This document shows, in pieces, positions 28,533-40,157 of a stretch of DNA of 64,000 nucleotides (within the stretch, counting starts at the first letter, position 1; each line of letters starts with the position of its first letter). This stretch comes from Pseudomonas sp. BP8 (GTDB taxonomy: Bacteria > Pseudomonadota > Gammaproteobacteria > Pseudomonadales > Pseudomonadaceae). Below the pieces are notes generated by a model. That model had not been told where the DNA came from and did not search any database. It was given only the letters and a program-made list of their open reading frames with translations. Both the position numbers and the translations under genes were made by a program. Where the stretch lies: the NCBI RefSeq assembly GCF_017875955.1, contig NZ_JAGINK010000001.1:935001-999000 (forward strand), read 5' to 3'.

Positions 28533-31098
28533 CTCAAGCGCACGGCCAGAATCGCTTGGCGAGTACCTGGCCCACCTCCCTCTGAGCGACGAGCAGCGGG
28601 CGCAACTCGCTGACTGCACGTCGTTCAGCGAGCTGCACCAACGTCTGTCGGCTGATCCGGCGGCCAGCCCCAGCGAGGCCGTACAGGCCTCGGTGGGCTC
28701 GCGCCTGACCGTAGGCAGCGCTGCCGAACTGGAAGAGGCCGAGATGCTCGGCGTCGACGGTAGCGGCCGGCTGTGCCTGAAGATCGCCCCGCCGATCAAG
28801 CGCACCCGGGTCCTGCCCGAGCCTTGGCGGACCAATATCCTGGTACGCATGTGGCGGCGCATGACCGGTCGCCCGAATGCGCCGCAGCCGCCCAAGCAAG
28901 AGCTGCCGCCGGCGCGCTGGCGCTGGGTCGGCTCGATGCGCCGCTATATCCTGCTGGCGTTGATGCTGGGTCAGACCATCGTCGCCGGCTGGTACATGAA
29001 AGGCATCCTGCCCTACCAGGGCTGGTCGTTCGTCGACCTCGACGAGATCATGAACCAGTCGATCTGGGACACCGTGGTGCAGGTCTGGCCGTATGCCTTG
29101 CAGACGTCCATCCTGATCCTCTTCGGCATCCTGTTCTGCTGGGTCTCGGCGGGCTTCTGGACCGCCCTGATGGGCTTCCTCGAGCTGCTCACCGGGCGTG
29201 ACAAGTACAAGATTTCCGGCAGCAGTGCCGGCGATGAGCCGATTGCTACAGAAGCGCGGACCGCATTGGTCATGCCGATCTGCAACGAAGATGTGCCGCG
29301 GGTGTTCGCCGGCCTGCGGGCGACCTTCGAGTCGGTCGCCGCCACGGGCAACCTGGACCGCTTCGACTTCTTCGTGCTCAGCGACACCAACGATCCTGAC
29401 ATTGCCGTTGCCGAGCAACAGGCGTGGCTGGACGTGTGCCGCGAAGCCAAGGGCTTTGGCCGGATCTTCTACCGCCGTCGCCGTCGCCGCGTGAAGCGCA
29501 AGAGCGGCAACCTCGACGACTTCTGCCGTCGCTGGGGCAGCGAGTACAAGTACATGGTCGTGCTCGACGCCGACAGCGTCATGAGCGGCGATTGCCTGAG
29601 CAGCCTGGTGCGCCTGATGGAGGCCAACCCGGACGCCGGGATCATCCAGACCGCGCCGAAGGCGTCGGGCATGGACACCCTGTATGCGCGTCTGCAGCAG
29701 TTCGCTACCCGTGTCTATGGCCCGCTGTTCACCGCCGGCCTGCACTTCTGGCAGCTGGGCGAGTCGCACTACTGGGGGCACAACGCGATCATCCGCATGA
29801 AGCCCTTTATCGAGCACTGCGCCCTGGCGCCATTGCCGGGCAAGGGTGCCTTCGCCGGCGCGATCCTTTCCCACGACTTCGTCGAAGCCGCGCTGATGCG
29901 CCGTGCCGGCTGGGGCGTATGGATCGCCTATGACCTGCCGGGCAGTTATGAAGAGTTGCCGCCCAACCTGCTCGACGAGCTCAAGCGCGATCGCCGCTGG
30001 TGCCACGGCAACCTGATGAACTTCCGCCTGTTCCTGGTCAAGGGCATGCACCCGGTGCACCGTGCGGTGTTCCTTACCGGGGTGATGTCGTACCTGTCGG
30101 CGCCGTTGTGGTTCTTCTTCCTGGTGCTGTCGACCGCGCTGTTGGCGACCAACACCCTGATGGAACCGCAGTATTTCATCGAGCCGTTCCAGCTCTATCC
30201 GCTGTGGCCACAATGGCACCCGGAGAAGGCCATCGCGCTGTTCTCGACGACCATCGTGCTGCTGTTCCTGCCCAAGCTGCTGAGCATCATCCTGATCTGG
30301 GCCAAGGGCGCCACCGAGTTTGGCGGGCGCATCAAGGTGACCCTGTCGATGTTGATCGAGATGCTCTTCTCGATGCTGCTGGCGCCGGTGCGGATGATCT
30401 TCCATACCCGCTTCGTGCTGGCCGCGTTCCTCGGCTGGGCCGCGACCTGGAACTCGCCGCAGCGTGACGACGACTCGACCCCGTGGAGCGAAGCGGTGCG
30501 TCGCCATGGTCCGCAGACCTTGCTCGGCTTTGCCTGGGCGGCCTTGGTCGCCTGGTTGAACCCAAGCTTCCTCTGGTGGCTGGCGCCGATCGTCGGTTCG
30601 CTGGTGCTGTCGATCCCGGTTTCGGTGATCTCCAGCCGCACCCGTCTGGGCTTGCGCGCCAAGGACGAGAAGCTGTTCCTGATCCCTGAGGAATACGCCA
30701 CGCCGCAGGAACTGCTGTCGACTGATCAGTACACCCACGAAAACCGCTGGCATGCCCTGCATGAAGGTTTCGTCCGGGCAGTGGTCGACCCACGCCAGAA
30801 CGCCTTGGCCTGCGCGATGGGCACGGCCCGTCATGGCCAGGCTGCAGCGATCGAAACGCTGCGTGAAGAGCGCATCGCCAAGGCATTGCAAGCCGGGCCG
30901 AAGGGGCTGGATGGTAATACCCGCCTGGCCTTGCTGAGCGATCCGGTGGCGCTGTCGCGTCTGCACGAGCGGGTCTGGGCCGAGCGCAATGCGGCCTGGA
31001 TCGACGTTTGGCGCAGTTCGATCAGCAACGACCCGCATTCGCCGTTGCTGCCACTGCACCCCGAGAATGAGGGCCAACCGACGCTCGTTGGCGCCTGA
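28525..31098 (+). CDS. opgH: Glucans biosynthesis glucosyltransferase H (OpgH/MdoH)
   Basis: OpgH is the inner-membrane family-2 glycosyltransferase that polymerises UDP-glucose into the beta-1,2-glucan backbone and probably exports it. The 857 residues comprise a cytoplasmic N-terminus, two membrane helices (about 140-225), the GT2 domain with [18 protein letters not shown] and the [10 protein letters not shown] (Q/RxxRW-type) motif, then a cluster of about six membrane helices (about 515-720) and a cytoplasmic tail. The ATG at 28525 lies within the opgG end, so the two proteins are translationally coupled. A family-B REP pair follows. Confidence 0.96.
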   Translation: MSNSSARPESLGEYLAHLPLSDEQRAQLADCTSFSELHQRLSADPAASPSEAVQASVGSRLTVGSAAELEEAEMLGVDGSGRLCLKIAPPIKRTRVLPEPWRTNILVRMWRRMTGRPNAPQPPKQELPPARWRWVGSMRRYILLALMLGQTIVAGWYMKGILPYQGWSFVDLDEIMNQSIWDTVVQVWPYALQTSILILFGILFCWVSAGFWTALMGFLELLTGRDKYKISGSSAGDEPIATEARTALVMPICNEDVPRVFAGLRATFESVAATGNLDRFDFFVLSDTNDPDIAVAEQQAWLDVCREAKGFGRIFYRRRRRRVKRKSGNLDDFCRRWGSEYKYMVVLDADSVMSGDCLSSLVRLMEANPDAGIIQTAPKASGMDTLYARLQQFATRVYGPLFTAGLHFWQLGESHYWGHNAIIRMKPFIEHCALAPLPGKGAFAGAILSHDFVEAALMRRAGWGVWIAYDLPGSYEELPPNLLDELKRDRRWCHGNLMNFRLFLVKGMHPVHRAVFLTGVMSYLSAPLWFFFLVLSTALLATNTLMEPQYFIEPFQLYPLWPQWHPEKAIALFSTTIVLLFLPKLLSIILIWAKGATEFGGRIKVTLSMLIEMLFSMLLAPVRMIFHTRFVLAAFLGWAATWNSPQRDDDSTPWSEAVRRHGPQTLLGFAWAALVAWLNPSFLWWLAPIVGSLVLSIPVSVISSRTRLGLRAKDEKLFLIPEEYATPQELLSTDQYTHENRWHALHEGFVRAVVDPRQNALACAMGTARHGQAAAIETLREERIAKALQAGPKGLDGNTRLALLSDPVALSRLHERVWAERNAAWIDVWRSSISNDPHSPLLPLHPENEGQPTLVGA

Positions 31099-31106
31099 TC
31101 CAATGC

Positions 31107-31210
31107 TGGGGCCGCCTCGCGGCCCTTTCGCGACACAAGGCCGTTCCCACAGTCAGGGCTTACACCGTTCCCTGTGGGAGCGGCCTTGTGTCGTAATAGG
31201 GGGCAAAGCC
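31107..31210. repeat. Inverted pair of family-B REPs
   Basis: GGGGCCGCC...CGCGACACAAGGCCGTTCCCACAG faces CTGTGGGAGCGGCCTTGTGTCG, ending in GGGCAAAGCCCC. The core GGGAGCGGCCTTGTGTCG differs clearly from the family-A core. It lies after opgH. Confidence 0.85.
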
Positions 31211-31385
31211 CCCTCAAGGGCCACTTCGAAAGTACTGCCTTGCGCTGCTTTTGGCCAACAAAGTCCCCCCCGGCTCTAGGTCCCAGGCCGCGCATGCGTT
31301 AGCATCCCTCTCCGATATTCCACGCCGGCCGGTACGGTCGTGCCAACGATAAGATTCGACTCTTTCTTTGCTAGGGGACTTGGTG

Positions 31386-32186
31386 ATGATGAAAAAATAC
31401 CTGTCGCGACTGCTGCTCGGCGTCACCGCGCTGGTTGCGGTATCGGCCGCCCAGGCTGGCGCCATCGACGATGCGGTCAAGAGCGGTACTTTGCGGGTGG
31501 GCATGGACCCGACCTACATGCCGTTCCAGATGACCAACAAGCGCGGCGAGATCATCGGTTTCGAAGTCGACATCCTCAAGGCCATGGCCAAGTCCATGGG
31601 CGTCAAGCTGGAGACGGTCTCCACCGCCTATGACGGCATCATCCCGGCCCTGCTGACCAACAAGTTCGACATGATCGGCAGCGGCATGACCCTGACCCAG
31701 GAGCGCAACCTGCGCCTGAACTTCAGCGAACCCTTCATCGTGGTTGGCCAGACCCTGCTGATCCGCAAGGAACTGGCAGGCGAGATCAAGTCGTACAAAG
31801 ACCTCAACAGCGACAAGTACCGCATCACTTCCAAGCTCGGCACCACCGGCGAGATGGTCTCCAAGAAGCTCATCAGCAAAGCCAAGTACCACGGCTACGA
31901 CAACGAGCAGGAAGCGGTGATGGACGTGGTCAATGGCAAGGCTGACGCCTTCGTCTATGACGCGCCGTACAACGTGGTGGCGGTCGAGAAAGCCGGCGCT
32001 GGCAAGCTGCTGTTCCTCGAAGAACCCTTCACCTACGAGCCGCTGGCCTTCGGCCTGAAGAAAGGCGACTACGACAGCGTCAACTTCATCAACAACTTCC
32101 TGCACCAGATCAAGCATGACGGGACCTACGATCGTATCCACGACAAGTGGTTCAAGAACAAGGACTGGCTGAAGGAAATGGAATAA
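31386..32186 (+). CDS. Polar amino acid ABC transporter, periplasmic binding protein
   Basis: A 266-residue SBP of the family-3 (polar amino acid) class. A signal peptide (MMKKYLSRLLLGVTALVAVS, cleavage near AQAGA) is followed by LRVGMDPTYMPFQMTNKRGE and the family signature GFEVDILKAMAKSMGV. The ligand is not readable; relatives bind glutamine, glutamate, arginine or cystine. Two adjacent ATGs (31386, 31389) are possible starts; AGGGGA lies 7 or 10 bases upstream. The permease and ATPase genes follow in order, forming one operon. Confidence 0.92.
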   Translation: MMKKYLSRLLLGVTALVAVSAAQAGAIDDAVKSGTLRVGMDPTYMPFQMTNKRGEIIGFEVDILKAMAKSMGVKLETVSTAYDGIIPALLTNKFDMIGSGMTLTQERNLRLNFSEPFIVVGQTLLIRKELAGEIKSYKDLNSDKYRITSKLGTTGEMVSKKLISKAKYHGYDNEQEAVMDVVNGKADAFVYDAPYNVVAVEKAGAGKLLFLEEPFTYEPLAFGLKKGDYDSVNFINNFLHQIKHDGTYDRIHDKWFKNKDWLKEME

Positions 32187-32265
32187 GAGCCCAGGCCACA
32201 AACCCAGGCTTTGACCCCGACGCGCAGGCAAACCCTGCGCGTTCGCATTTACGGAAGTACCCCAC

Positions 32266-33228
32266 GTGATCAAACACAAGAAAGCCCAGTGGCCCTGGCA
32301 CGCGCTGACCGCGCTGGTCCTGGTGGGCCTGGCGATCAGCCTGTACCTGGCCACCTCGATGATGTCCTACGAGTGGCGCTGGAACCGCGTCCCGCAGTAT
32401 TTCGCCTACCAGGCCGAGGACGCCCAGCGCGCTGCCAGCTATGGCAGCGTCCAGGACATCGTCCTGCAAGGTGACACTGCGCGCGTCACGCTCAAGGGCG
32501 AGGATGGCGCCGAGCAGGTACTCGACGTGGCCAAGGACAGCCTGCAGCTGAGCCGCGGCGACGATGTCGCAGAAGGCGACCAGATCGGCGTGACCCGTCA
32601 CTGGGCGCCCGGCCCGTTGGCCTGGGGCCTGTGGACCACGCTGTGGCTGTCGGTGGTATCCGGTGCGCTGGGCCTGGTGGTCGGGCTGTTTGCCGGGCTG
32701 TGCCGGCTGTCGAACAACCCGACCCTGCGCGACCTGTCGACGGTCTATGTCGAGTTGGTGCGGGGCACACCGCTGCTGGTGCAGATCTTCATCTTCTACT
32801 TCTTCATCGGTACCGTGCTCAACCTGTCGCGCGAGTTTGCCGGGGTGGCGGCGCTGGCGCTGTTCACCGGCGCCTATGTCGCCGAAATCGTCCGCGCCGG
32901 GGTGCAGTCGATTGCCAAGGGGCAGAACGAGGCCGCCCGTTCGCTGGGCCTCAATGCGGGCCAGTCAATGCGCCACGTGATTCTGCCGCAGGCGTTCAAG
33001 CGCGTGCTGCCGCCGCTGGCCGGGCAGTTCATCAGCCTGGTCAAGGACACCTCGCTGGTGTCGGTGATCGCCATCACCGAACTGACCAAGAGCGGTCGCG
33101 AAGCGATCACCACGTCGTTCTCGACCTTCGAGATCTGGTTCTGCGTGGCAGGCCTGTACCTGCTGATCAACCTGCCGCTGTCGCACCTTGCCAGCCGGCT
33201 TGAACGGAGGCTTGCGCAAAGTGATTGA
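32266..33228 (+). CDS. Amino acid ABC transporter permease with an N-terminal periplasmic insertion
   Basis: A 320-residue HisM/GlnP-type inner-membrane permease. The EAA loop that contacts the ATPase is [20 protein letters not shown], and the core has about five hydrophobic segments from residue 125 on. Before that core there is an extra part: a first membrane helix (about 12-32), then about 80 polar residues with a small beta-rich look ([20 protein letters not shown]). This makes it about 100 residues longer than simple family members of about 220. The start is GTG at 32266 after ACGGAAG. The ATPase start overlaps its stop by 8 bases. Confidence 0.92.
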   Translation: MIKHKKAQWPWHALTALVLVGLAISLYLATSMMSYEWRWNRVPQYFAYQAEDAQRAASYGSVQDIVLQGDTARVTLKGEDGAEQVLDVAKDSLQLSRGDDVAEGDQIGVTRHWAPGPLAWGLWTTLWLSVVSGALGLVVGLFAGLCRLSNNPTLRDLSTVYVELVRGTPLLVQIFIFYFFIGTVLNLSREFAGVAALALFTGAYVAEIVRAGVQSIAKGQNEAARSLGLNAGQSMRHVILPQAFKRVLPPLAGQFISLVKDTSLVSVIAITELTKSGREAITTSFSTFEIWFCVAGLYLLINLPLSHLASRLERRLAQSD

Positions 33229-33955
33229 AGTCCGTGATCTGTTGAAAGTGTTCGATACCCGTGGCCAGGTGGTGCGTGCGGTAGACAACGTCAGCACCGG
33301 CGTGGCCAAGGGCGAAGTGGTGGTGGTACTGGGCCCGTCGGGTTCGGGCAAGTCGACCTTCCTGCGCTGCCTGAACGGCCTGGAGCACTTCGATGCCGGC
33401 CATGTGTCGATCAACGGTTTGCCGCTGGCGGACCCGAAAACCGACATCAACGCCTATCGCCGCGAAGTCGGCATGGTCTTCCAGCACTTCAACCTGTTCC
33501 CGCACATGACCGTGCTGGAGAACCTGTGCCTGGCGCAGAAGGTCGTGCGCAAGCGCAACAAGGCCGAGCGCGAGGCCAAGGCCCATGCGCTGCTGAAGAA
33601 GGTCGGCATCGCCGAGAAGGCCAACGAGTTTCCTTCGCGCTTGTCGGGCGGCCAGCAGCAGCGGGTGGCCATCGCCCGGGCCTTGGCGATGGACCCGAAA
33701 GTCATGCTGTTCGATGAGCCGACCTCGGCGCTCGACCCGGAAATGGTCGGTGAAGTGCTGGATGTGATGAAGACCCTGGCCCAGGAAGGCATGACCATGG
33801 TCTGCGTAACCCACGAGATGGGCTTTGCCCGCGAAGTGGCGGACCGGGTGCTGTTCTTCGACCACGGCAAACTGCTGGAAGACTCGGCGCCGGTGGCATT
33901 CTTCGACTCGCCGAAGGATCCGCGCGCGCAGGCGTTCTTGCGCCAGGTGCTGTAA
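33221..33955 (+). CDS. Amino acid ABC transporter ATP-binding protein
   Basis: A 244-residue ATPase of the GlnQ/HisP class. Walker [10 protein letters not shown] (about 35-43), the Q-loop [11 protein letters not shown], the signature [15 protein letters not shown], Walker [13 protein letters not shown] and the H-loop [10 protein letters not shown] are all intact. The frame opens at a TTG at 33188, but GTG 33221 is preferred: GGAGG lies 10 bases upstream and the product begins [11 protein letters not shown] as in relatives. It overlaps the permease by 8 bases. Confidence 0.95.
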   Translation: MIEVRDLLKVFDTRGQVVRAVDNVSTGVAKGEVVVVLGPSGSGKSTFLRCLNGLEHFDAGHVSINGLPLADPKTDINAYRREVGMVFQHFNLFPHMTVLENLCLAQKVVRKRNKAEREAKAHALLKKVGIAEKANEFPSRLSGGQQQRVAIARALAMDPKVMLFDEPTSALDPEMVGEVLDVMKTLAQEGMTMVCVTHEMGFAREVADRVLFFDHGKLLEDSAPVAFFDSPKDPRAQAFLRQVL

Positions 33956-33960
33956 CCGCT

Positions 33961-34071
33961 GGGGCCGCTTTGCAGCCCTTTGCGACCGGTCCGCCACTCC
34001 GGTAAGGCCGCTACCACCATATTCGGCGTGGGAGCGGCCTTGTACCGCGACAGGGCTGCAAAGCAGCCCCG
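33961..34071. repeat. Inverted pair of family-B REPs with long outer arms
   Basis: GGGGCCGCTTTGCAGCCC at the left and GGGCTGCAAAGCAGCCCC at the right enclose TAAGGCCGCTACCA and GTGGGAGCGGCCTTGTACCG. It lies between the convergent ABC operon and chemoreceptor gene and can serve as a bidirectional 3' end. Confidence 0.85.
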
Positions 34072-34086
34072 GAATCTCCAGCCCGT

Positions 34087-36030
34087 TCAGAGGCTGAACC
34101 GCCCGACCATCCCCCGCAACTGCTCACCGAGATGTTCCAGCTCGCCACTCGCCGCTGCCGTCTGCTCACTCGCCGCACTGGTCTGATCCGACACATCGCG
34201 CACGTTGATCACGCTGCGGTTGATCTGCTCCGCCACCACGCTCTGCTGCTCGCTGGCAGTGGCAATCTGCTGGTTCATGCCCTGAATGCTGGAAACCGTC
34301 TGGGCGATCTGACCCAAGGCATCGCCGGCCTGGCGGCTTAGCTCGACACTGCGTTCGGTCAGCTGCTTGCTGCTGTCGAGCAGGCTGGTGACCTCATCTG
34401 TGCCACTGTGCAGGTTGGCGATCAGTTGCTCGATTTCTTCAGTCGATTGCTGGGTGCGTTGCGCCAACCCGCGCACTTCGTCGGCGACCACGGCAAAACC
34501 GCGCCCGGCCTCACCGGCACGCGCCGCTTCGATGGCGGCGTTGAGCGCCAGCAGGTTGGTCTGGGTGGACACTGACTTGATCACATCGAGAATACTGCCG
34601 ATGCGCAGGCTCTCCGCCGCCAGGTGGTGCATCGCTTCGAGGCAGTGGTCCATCTGTCCGGCCAGTTGTTCGATCTGCGCCACCGCTTGGGTCACCACGT
34701 CGTCACCCTGTTGCGCCTGGTGGTCGGCGGTGGTCGCTGCCTGTGACGCCTGCTCGGCATTCTGCGCGACTTCCTGCACCGTCGCGCTCATCTGGTTCAT
34801 GGCGGTGGCAACCTGGTCGGTCTCCTCCCGTTGCTGGCTGATCCGCTGCTTGGTCTCTGCACTGGAACTGGCCAGTTGCGAGGCGGCGCTCGACAGCTGG
34901 CCGACTCCCTGGTCGATACCGCCGATCAGCTCGCGCAGGCTCAGAGTCATGTCGCGCATGCTCTGCTGCAGTTGGCCCATCTCGTCACGGCGCTGCACCG
35001 GCTCCACCTGGCTGAGGTCGCCGCGGGCAATCCGCGCGGCCTGGGCCAAGGCCAGGCGCAGCGGCTGGGTGATCTGCAAGGTGATCAACCAGGCGGCAAT
35101 GATGCCGACTACCAGCGCCAGCAAGGCCATGCTGGTCAACAGCGAGCGGGCGGCGAGCGCCTCGTGGTCGCGCTGCTCGATCTTGCTCTGGCCCAGCGCG
35201 ACGCTTGCTGCGCTGAGTTCGTCGCCGATCTTTTCCATGCCATTTTGCAGCCGCTCGACTTCGATTGCCGCGCGGCGGTACTGCTCGAGGCTGCTGCGGT
35301 AGCGGGCCAGTTCAGCGCTCGGCCGCTCCAGCAGGGCGCGCGGCAGGCCAAGTGGCGCCAGTGCCTTCAGCAGTTGGGCGAGGGTGGTGTCGGCGGCCGT
35401 CAGGGCGCTCTCGCCGACCTTGGCGAAGTCTTCAAAGGGCGAGAACGTGTAGGCCGGTACCAGGCTCTGCTGATTGGCGCCGTCGACGTGGCGAGACAAC
35501 GTGTCCATCAGGCCAACGATGGCCCCTTGCGGGCTGTCGGCAGGCAGTTTCAGCAAGGCCTGGTTTTGCAGGTCGTCGATGACCTCGCCGAGTGCGTGCT
35601 CCTGAGCCTGCATCAGTTCGCGACGCTGCTGGCGGTTGTCGACGGCCTTGAGCAGGGCGCTGAAATCGTTGCGCAACTGCTGCAAGCGCTGCAGCTTGTC
35701 GCTGATCATCTCGCGGGACTGATCGACGCTACTGCGTTGTTGCAGGGTGGTCAGCATATGTTCGAGCTGCTCGATGATCTGGCTGATCCGCGCCTTGCTG
35801 GCCGCATCAGCCAGCACCCGGAAGGTGATCCGTTCAGCGCGCAGGTCTTTGGTCAGGTCATTGATCTGAGTGATTTCGCTCAGCTGTTGCGAGCGAGTGA
35901 TGGCGCCGTCAAGCGCGCGCCAGCCATTGACGGTGGTCGCCAGGGTGAGCAACAGGACTATGGTGAAGCCGAGGGCGAGCTTGAGCCTCACGCTCAAGTT
36001 GCCGAGTCTGTGATTGATGTATCCGAACAT
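34087..36030 (-). CDS. Methyl-accepting chemotaxis protein, helical periplasmic sensor (HBM-like)
   Basis: A 647-residue chemoreceptor. TM1 is at about 15-37, then a periplasmic domain of about 260 residues that is almost entirely helical, TM2 at about 300-322, a HAMP domain, and the signalling domain with the conserved tip [20 protein letters not shown] near 490-510. The long all-helical sensor is what one expects for the helical bimodular (HBM) type that binds organic acids; this is inferred from length and helix content. The ATG at 36030 follows GGAGGAACAGCC. A second, similar receptor lies upstream on the same strand, so the pair probably arose by duplication. Ligand unknown; P. putida has the HBM citrate receptor McpQ in this neighbourhood (recalled). 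Confidence 0.9.
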   Translation of the reverse strand: MFGYINHRLGNLSVRLKLALGFTIVLLLTLATTVNGWRALDGAITRSQQLSEITQINDLTKDLRAERITFRVLADAASKARISQIIEQLEHMLTTLQQRSSVDQSREMISDKLQRLQQLRNDFSALLKAVDNRQQRRELMQAQEHALGEVIDDLQNQALLKLPADSPQGAIVGLMDTLSRHVDGANQQSLVPAYTFSPFEDFAKVGESALTAADTTLAQLLKALAPLGLPRALLERPSAELARYRSSLEQYRRAAIEVERLQNGMEKIGDELSAASVALGQSKIEQRDHEALAARSLLTSMALLALVVGIIAAWLITLQITQPLRLALAQAARIARGDLSQVEPVQRRDEMGQLQQSMRDMTLSLRELIGGIDQGVGQLSSAASQLASSSAETKQRISQQREETDQVATAMNQMSATVQEVAQNAEQASQAATTADHQAQQGDDVVTQAVAQIEQLAGQMDHCLEAMHHLAAESLRIGSILDVIKSVSTQTNLLALNAAIEAARAGEAGRGFAVVADEVRGLAQRTQQSTEEIEQLIANLHSGTDEVTSLLDSSKQLTERSVELSRQAGDALGQIAQTVSSIQGMNQQIATASEQQSVVAEQINRSVINVRDVSDQTSAASEQTAAASGELEHLGEQLRGMVGRFSL

Positions 36031-36181
36031 GGCTGTTCCTCCGTCCATTTGAGTGATGGCCACTGGCTGTGGCCATGCTTGCTCATCGGCAGAGGGGGTG
36101 TAGGACTGGACCTGTAAACCGTGTAGGAAAAGTCTCTATGTGATCTAGGATGTTTCTTGGAAAGGTGAGGGGTGTCAGCGA

Positions 36182-36252
36182 GGGCCTCTTCGCGGGGCAA
36201 GCCCGCTCCTACAGGAGCAGTGCAGGAGCGGGCTTGCCCCGCGAAGAGGCCC
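36182..36252. repeat. Inverted pair of family-A REPs between the two receptors
   Basis: GGGCCTCTTCGCGGGGCAAGC and its complement face each other with only a few bases between, making a 71-base palindrome 12 bases after the upstream receptor's stop. Confidence 0.9.
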
Positions 36253-36263
36253 GAAGGCCAGCC

Positions 36264-38180
36264 TCAGAGCCGGAACCGACCCACCAGCCCCTGCAAGTGG
36301 GTACCCAGCCGCGCCAGTTCGACACTCGAGCTCGCCGTCTCTTCACTGGCCGCCGAGGTCTGATCGGAAATATCCCGCACATTCATCACGCTGCGATTGA
36401 TCTCCTCTGCCACCGCGCTCTGCTCCTCGGCCGCCGTGGCGATCTGCTGGTTCATCGCCTGGATCGACGACACCGTGCGGGTGATGGTCTCCAGCGAGCC
36501 ACCGGCACGCCGGGTCAGCTCGACGCTGCTGTCGGTCAGCCCACGGCTGGCGTCCATCACGCTGGCCACGCGCTGGGTGCCGCTCTGCAGGCCGGCGATC
36601 AGCTCTTCGATTTCTTCGGTCGATTGCTGAGTGCGTTGGGCCAGGCTGCGCACTTCGTCGGCAACCACGGCAAAGCCGCGCCCGGCCTCACCGGCACGTG
36701 CCGCTTCGATGGCGGCATTGAGCGCCAGCAGGTTGGTTTGCTGGGCAACCGACTTGATCACGTCGAGCACGCTACCGATCTTGTCGCTTTCGGCCTTGAG
36801 CTGGTTCATCGCCTCGCTGGAGTTGACCACCTCGCCGGCCAGGCGCTCGATCTGGGCGATTGCTTCGCTCACCACCCGATCACCCTCGCGTGCCTGCTGG
36901 TCGGCCATCAGCGCCGCTTCCGAGGCCTGCTCGGCGTTACGTGCCACCTCATGGACAGTCGCCGCCATCTGGTTCATGGCGGTCGCCACCTGGTCGGTCT
37001 CGACCTTCTGATTGTTGACCCCGGCGCTGGTCTGCTCGGTGACTGCCGACAGCTCTTCGGCAGCGCTGGCGATCTGCGTGACACCGTCGCCGATGCCGCC
37101 AATCAGTTCACGCAAGCCTTGGGTCATGCGCTGCATGCTGGCCTGCAGTTGGCCCAGTTCATCGCGCCGGTCAACCTTGAGGTTGTGGCTCAGGTCGCCA
37201 CTGGCCACCCGCTCGGCGGCGGTAAGGGTGTAGCGCAACGGCACGACGATCTGCCGGGTAATCACCCACGCGGCGATCAGGCCGAGCAGCAGGGCCAGCG
37301 CAGTGGCGCCGGCGAGGAGGGTCTTGGCCTGTTGCGTGCCCTGGTCGCGCACTTGGGTCTGCGACTGGGTCAGCGCCAGGCTGGTGTCGAGCAGGATGCT
37401 GCCCTGATCCGTCATGTGCTGGAGGGCCTGCTCGCTGCTGGTCTGCGCGTTGCCAACCTGGATCACCGCATCCCGGTAGGCGGCCAAGGCACTGGCGGCG
37501 TCGTCGAGGCTGGCGGCATACTCGGCGCCCACCTTGGCCGGCAATGCCTTGAGTACGGCGAGGGCCTGGTCGATGGCGTCCAGTGCGTAACGCTGGAAGT
37601 CTGCCTTGCCGCTGTAGGTGTAACCACGCACCTGGAAGCGCGCTTGCTGGAGCTGGGTGCTGACCTCGACGGCCTCACGGTACTGGCCGATGTCGCCGCC
37701 GGCGAGCAGGCGCTGCTGAACCTTGCCGATCAGCTCGGCAGCCTTGTCGGCGCTGTCACCCAGCACCTGGCGGCCGGCCGTGCGTTGTTGCTCGGCCTGT
37801 CGCAGCTGGGCAAACGCCAGTTGGTACTGGCGCACCGATTCACGTTGCTGCTCAAGGCGCTGGCGGTCTTCTGGCTGCTCGATCTGGCCAAGGATGAGTT
37901 GCACCTGGTTTTCGAGGCGGGTGATGGCTTTTTCCAGCTCGGCCACTGCGGCTTCGTCTCGGTCACGCTGGTAATGCTGGCGCGCGATGCGCAACTCCTG
38001 CGTACCTTGATGGATGACCGAGATATTGCCCAGCTTGTCGCCGCGGTCCACCACACTGTCTACACCTGACCAGCCTGTCAGGGTAATTGCCAGCGTCAGC
38101 AACAGGACCAGACCGAAGCCAAAGCCGAGCTTGCGGCTGACACTCATATTTCCCAGTGACTGGGCAAACCATTGGTACAT
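36264..38180 (-). CDS. Methyl-accepting chemotaxis protein, HBM-type sensor (McpQ-like)
   Basis: A 638-residue receptor with the same plan as its neighbour: TM1 about 18-38 ([20 protein letters not shown]), a helical periplasmic domain (about 39-285, with [20 protein letters not shown]), TM2 about 287-308, HAMP ([20 protein letters not shown]) and a signalling domain with [20 protein letters not shown]. The motif [15 protein letters not shown] around residue 190 is typical of HBM receptors such as McpS and McpQ for carboxylic acids. The start follows GGGGAG. Of the two receptors this is the closer candidate for the citrate sensor McpQ, by recall of sequence and location only. Confidence 0.9.
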   Translation of the reverse strand: MYQWFAQSLGNMSVSRKLGFGFGLVLLLTLAITLTGWSGVDSVVDRGDKLGNISVIHQGTQELRIARQHYQRDRDEAAVAELEKAITRLENQVQLILGQIEQPEDRQRLEQQRESVRQYQLAFAQLRQAEQQRTAGRQVLGDSADKAAELIGKVQQRLLAGGDIGQYREAVEVSTQLQQARFQVRGYTYSGKADFQRYALDAIDQALAVLKALPAKVGAEYAASLDDAASALAAYRDAVIQVGNAQTSSEQALQHMTDQGSILLDTSLALTQSQTQVRDQGTQQAKTLLAGATALALLLGLIAAWVITRQIVVPLRYTLTAAERVASGDLSHNLKVDRRDELGQLQASMQRMTQGLRELIGGIGDGVTQIASAAEELSAVTEQTSAGVNNQKVETDQVATAMNQMAATVHEVARNAEQASEAALMADQQAREGDRVVSEAIAQIERLAGEVVNSSEAMNQLKAESDKIGSVLDVIKSVAQQTNLLALNAAIEAARAGEAGRGFAVVADEVRSLAQRTQQSTEEIEELIAGLQSGTQRVASVMDASRGLTDSSVELTRRAGGSLETITRTVSSIQAMNQQIATAAEEQSAVAEEINRSVMNVRDISDQTSAASEETASSSVELARLGTHLQGLVGRFRL

Positions 38181-38281
38181 GTTCGACTCCCCGGCATTTG
38201 GCAGCGCAAATTATTGTTGTGCTGGATAGGCCATCGGCCTTGGCCGGGGAAACTTTATGGAGGAAAAGTCTGACTGATGCG

Positions 38282-38989
38282 TCAGAAAATTCGCGAGAGC
38301 AGGGCGGTGACGGCCGTTTCCACGCGGAGGATGCGATCACCCAGCTGCACCGGGGCCAGGCCGGCCTTGGCCAACAGTTCGACTTCGTAGGGGATCCACC
38401 CACCTTCAGGGCCGATCGCCAACGTTACCGGATCTTGTACGGCACGCGGGCAGGCGGGGTAGGGGCCAGGATGGCCGACCAGACCGAGCGTTCCAGCCGC
38501 GATGGCGGGCAGGCGGTCTTCGACGAACGGCTTGAAGCGCTTCTCGATGAGCACTTCCGGCAACACCGTGTCACGCGCCTGTTCGAGGCCGAGAATGAGG
38601 TTGGCACGGATGCTTTCGGGGTGCAGAAACGGCGTCTGCCAAAAGCTCTTCTCGACCTTGTAGCTGTTGACCAGAATCAGCCGCGACACACCCAGGGTGG
38701 CGACCGTCTGGAACAGCCGACGGAGCATCTTTGGCCGCGGCACGGCGAGGATCAGGGTCAAGGGCAGCTTGGCCGGCGGTTGCTGGTCGAACGCGACCTG
38801 CAGCTCGGCTTCATGACCTTCCAGGCGCACCACCGTGGCCTGGCCCATCAGCCCATTGATGCGGCCCACGCGCAGCGTGTCACCCACTGCCACGCGATGG
38901 ATCTCCTGCATGTGCGTGAAGCGTCGATCAGCCAGGACGACACGGTCGGCCGAAACGAAGTCGGCCTCCTCGAGCAACAACAGGTTCAT
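38282..38989 (-). CDS. rsmE: 16S rRNA (uracil-1498-N3)-methyltransferase
   Basis: RsmE methylates U1498 in the decoding region of 16S rRNA. The 235-residue SPOUT-family protein has an N-terminal PUA-like barrel (about 1-70) and the knotted methyltransferase domain with [28 protein letters not shown] and the SAM-binding [17 protein letters not shown] and [12 protein letters not shown]. The ATG overlaps the tatC stop (ATGA), so I set the start at 38989 rather than the longer open frame. It is the last gene of the ubi-his-tat run. Confidence 0.95.
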   Translation of the reverse strand: MNLLLLEEADFVSADRVVLADRRFTHMQEIHRVAVGDTLRVGRINGLMGQATVVRLEGHEAELQVAFDQQPPAKLPLTLILAVPRPKMLRRLFQTVATLGVSRLILVNSYKVEKSFWQTPFLHPESIRANLILGLEQARDTVLPEVLIEKRFKPFVEDRLPAIAAGTLGLVGHPGPYPACPRAVQDPVTLAIGPEGGWIPYEVELLAKAGLAPVQLGDRILRVETAVTALLSRIF

Positions 38990-39777
38990 GACTGGGTGGC
39001 TGGCGGCTGGTCGTTGGGCTCGTCGGTGGCAGCCGGGTCGCCGTCGCTGCGCTTGCGGATCAGCCCGCCGCAGAGTACGCCGATCTCGAACAGCAGCCAC
39101 ATTGGCACGGCCAGCAGGGTCTGCGAGAAGATGTCCGGTGGCGTCAGGACCATGCCGACCACAAAGCAGCCAATGACCACGTAGGGGCGGATCTTCTTCA
39201 GGTACTTCACGTCGACCACGCCGATCCACACCAGCAGCACCACGGCCACCGGGATCTCGAAGGCGACGCCGAAGGCGAAGAACAGGGTCATGACAAAGTC
39301 GAGGTAGCTGGCGATGTCGGTCATCATCGACACCCCTTCCGGGGTGGCACTGGCGAAGAAGCCGAAGATCAGCGGGAACACCAGGAAGTAGGCAAAGGCC
39401 ATCCCGGCGTAGAACAGGACGATGCTGGAGACCAGCAGCGGGATGGCGATGCGCTTCTCATGGCGGTACAGGCCCGGCGCAATGAAGCCCCAGATCTGGT
39501 GCAGGATCAGCGGAATCGCCAGGAACAGCGAGACGATCATGGTCAGCTTGAACGGCGTCAGGAACGGCGAGGCCACGTCGGTGGCGATCATCGTCGCATT
39601 GGCCGGCAAGTGGTCGCGCAGCGGCGCGGATACCAGGGTGTAGATCTGCTGGGCGAAGGAAAACAGCCCGGCAAAGATCAGGAAGATGGCGGCCACGCAA
39701 CGCAGCAGGCGGGTGCGCAGTTCGGTCAGGTGCGAGACCAGCGGCATCGGCTGGTCGTGTTCCGGTCTTTCACTCAT
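38986..39777 (-). CDS. tatC: Sec-independent translocase subunit TatC
   Basis: TatC, with TatB, recognises twin-arginine signal peptides and forms the core of the Tat export machine. The 263-residue protein has six hydrophobic helices, the N-terminal [16 protein letters not shown] signature and [20 protein letters not shown]. The start overlaps the tatB stop by four bases. Function and place in tatABC are unambiguous. Confidence 0.97.
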   Translation of the reverse strand: MSERPEHDQPMPLVSHLTELRTRLLRCVAAIFLIFAGLFSFAQQIYTLVSAPLRDHLPANATMIATDVASPFLTPFKLTMIVSLFLAIPLILHQIWGFIAPGLYRHEKRIAIPLLVSSIVLFYAGMAFAYFLVFPLIFGFFASATPEGVSMMTDIASYLDFVMTLFFAFGVAFEIPVAVVLLVWIGVVDVKYLKKIRPYVVIGCFVVGMVLTPPDIFSQTLLAVPMWLLFEIGVLCGGLIRKRSDGDPAATDEPNDQPPATQS

Positions 39778-40154
39778 GGGGCTCGTGGCGCCTGGGGTGG
39801 TTCTGGGGTGACGGCCGGCGTGCTCGCATCGGCGGGCGGCAGGTCAACTGCGGGGCCCGTCGGGGTGCCGGTCGCGGCAGGCGTATCGGTTGGCGGCGTC
39901 GCGGGCTTGAACGGGTCGAGAATGCGCCGGGCCTCCTGTTCCATCGACAGGATGTGCTCGTTGTGCAACTGGCGGCGGATGTCGTCGGCACCGATTTCGC
40001 GCTCGACTTCCATCTTGATGCTGTTGAAGCTGCGCTTGAGCCGGCCGATCCACAGCCCCGCAGTCCGTGCGGCGCCTGGCAGGCGCTCGGGGCCCAGCAC
40101 CACCAGGGCGACCAGGCCGACGAGCAGCAACTCGCTGAAGCTGATACCAAACAT
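39774..40154 (-). CDS. tatB: Sec-independent translocase subunit TatB
   Basis: A 126-residue single-span protein: N-terminal helix [20 protein letters not shown], the [10 protein letters not shown] hinge, an amphipathic helix and a Pro/Ala/Thr-rich C-terminal tail (about 85-126). TatB pairs with TatC in substrate recognition. It lies 3 bases after tatA and overlaps tatC by four bases. Confidence 0.96.
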   Translation of the reverse strand: MFGISFSELLLVGLVALVVLGPERLPGAARTAGLWIGRLKRSFNSIKMEVEREIGADDIRRQLHNEHILSMEQEARRILDPFKPATPPTDTPAATGTPTGPAVDLPPADASTPAVTPEPPQAPRAP

Positions 40155-40157
40155 GGG

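Noticed and set aside
28534-31077. 847-residue open frame opposite opgH
   Set aside because: Complete overlap with a well-supported gene; repetitive Gln/Arg/His-rich translation.
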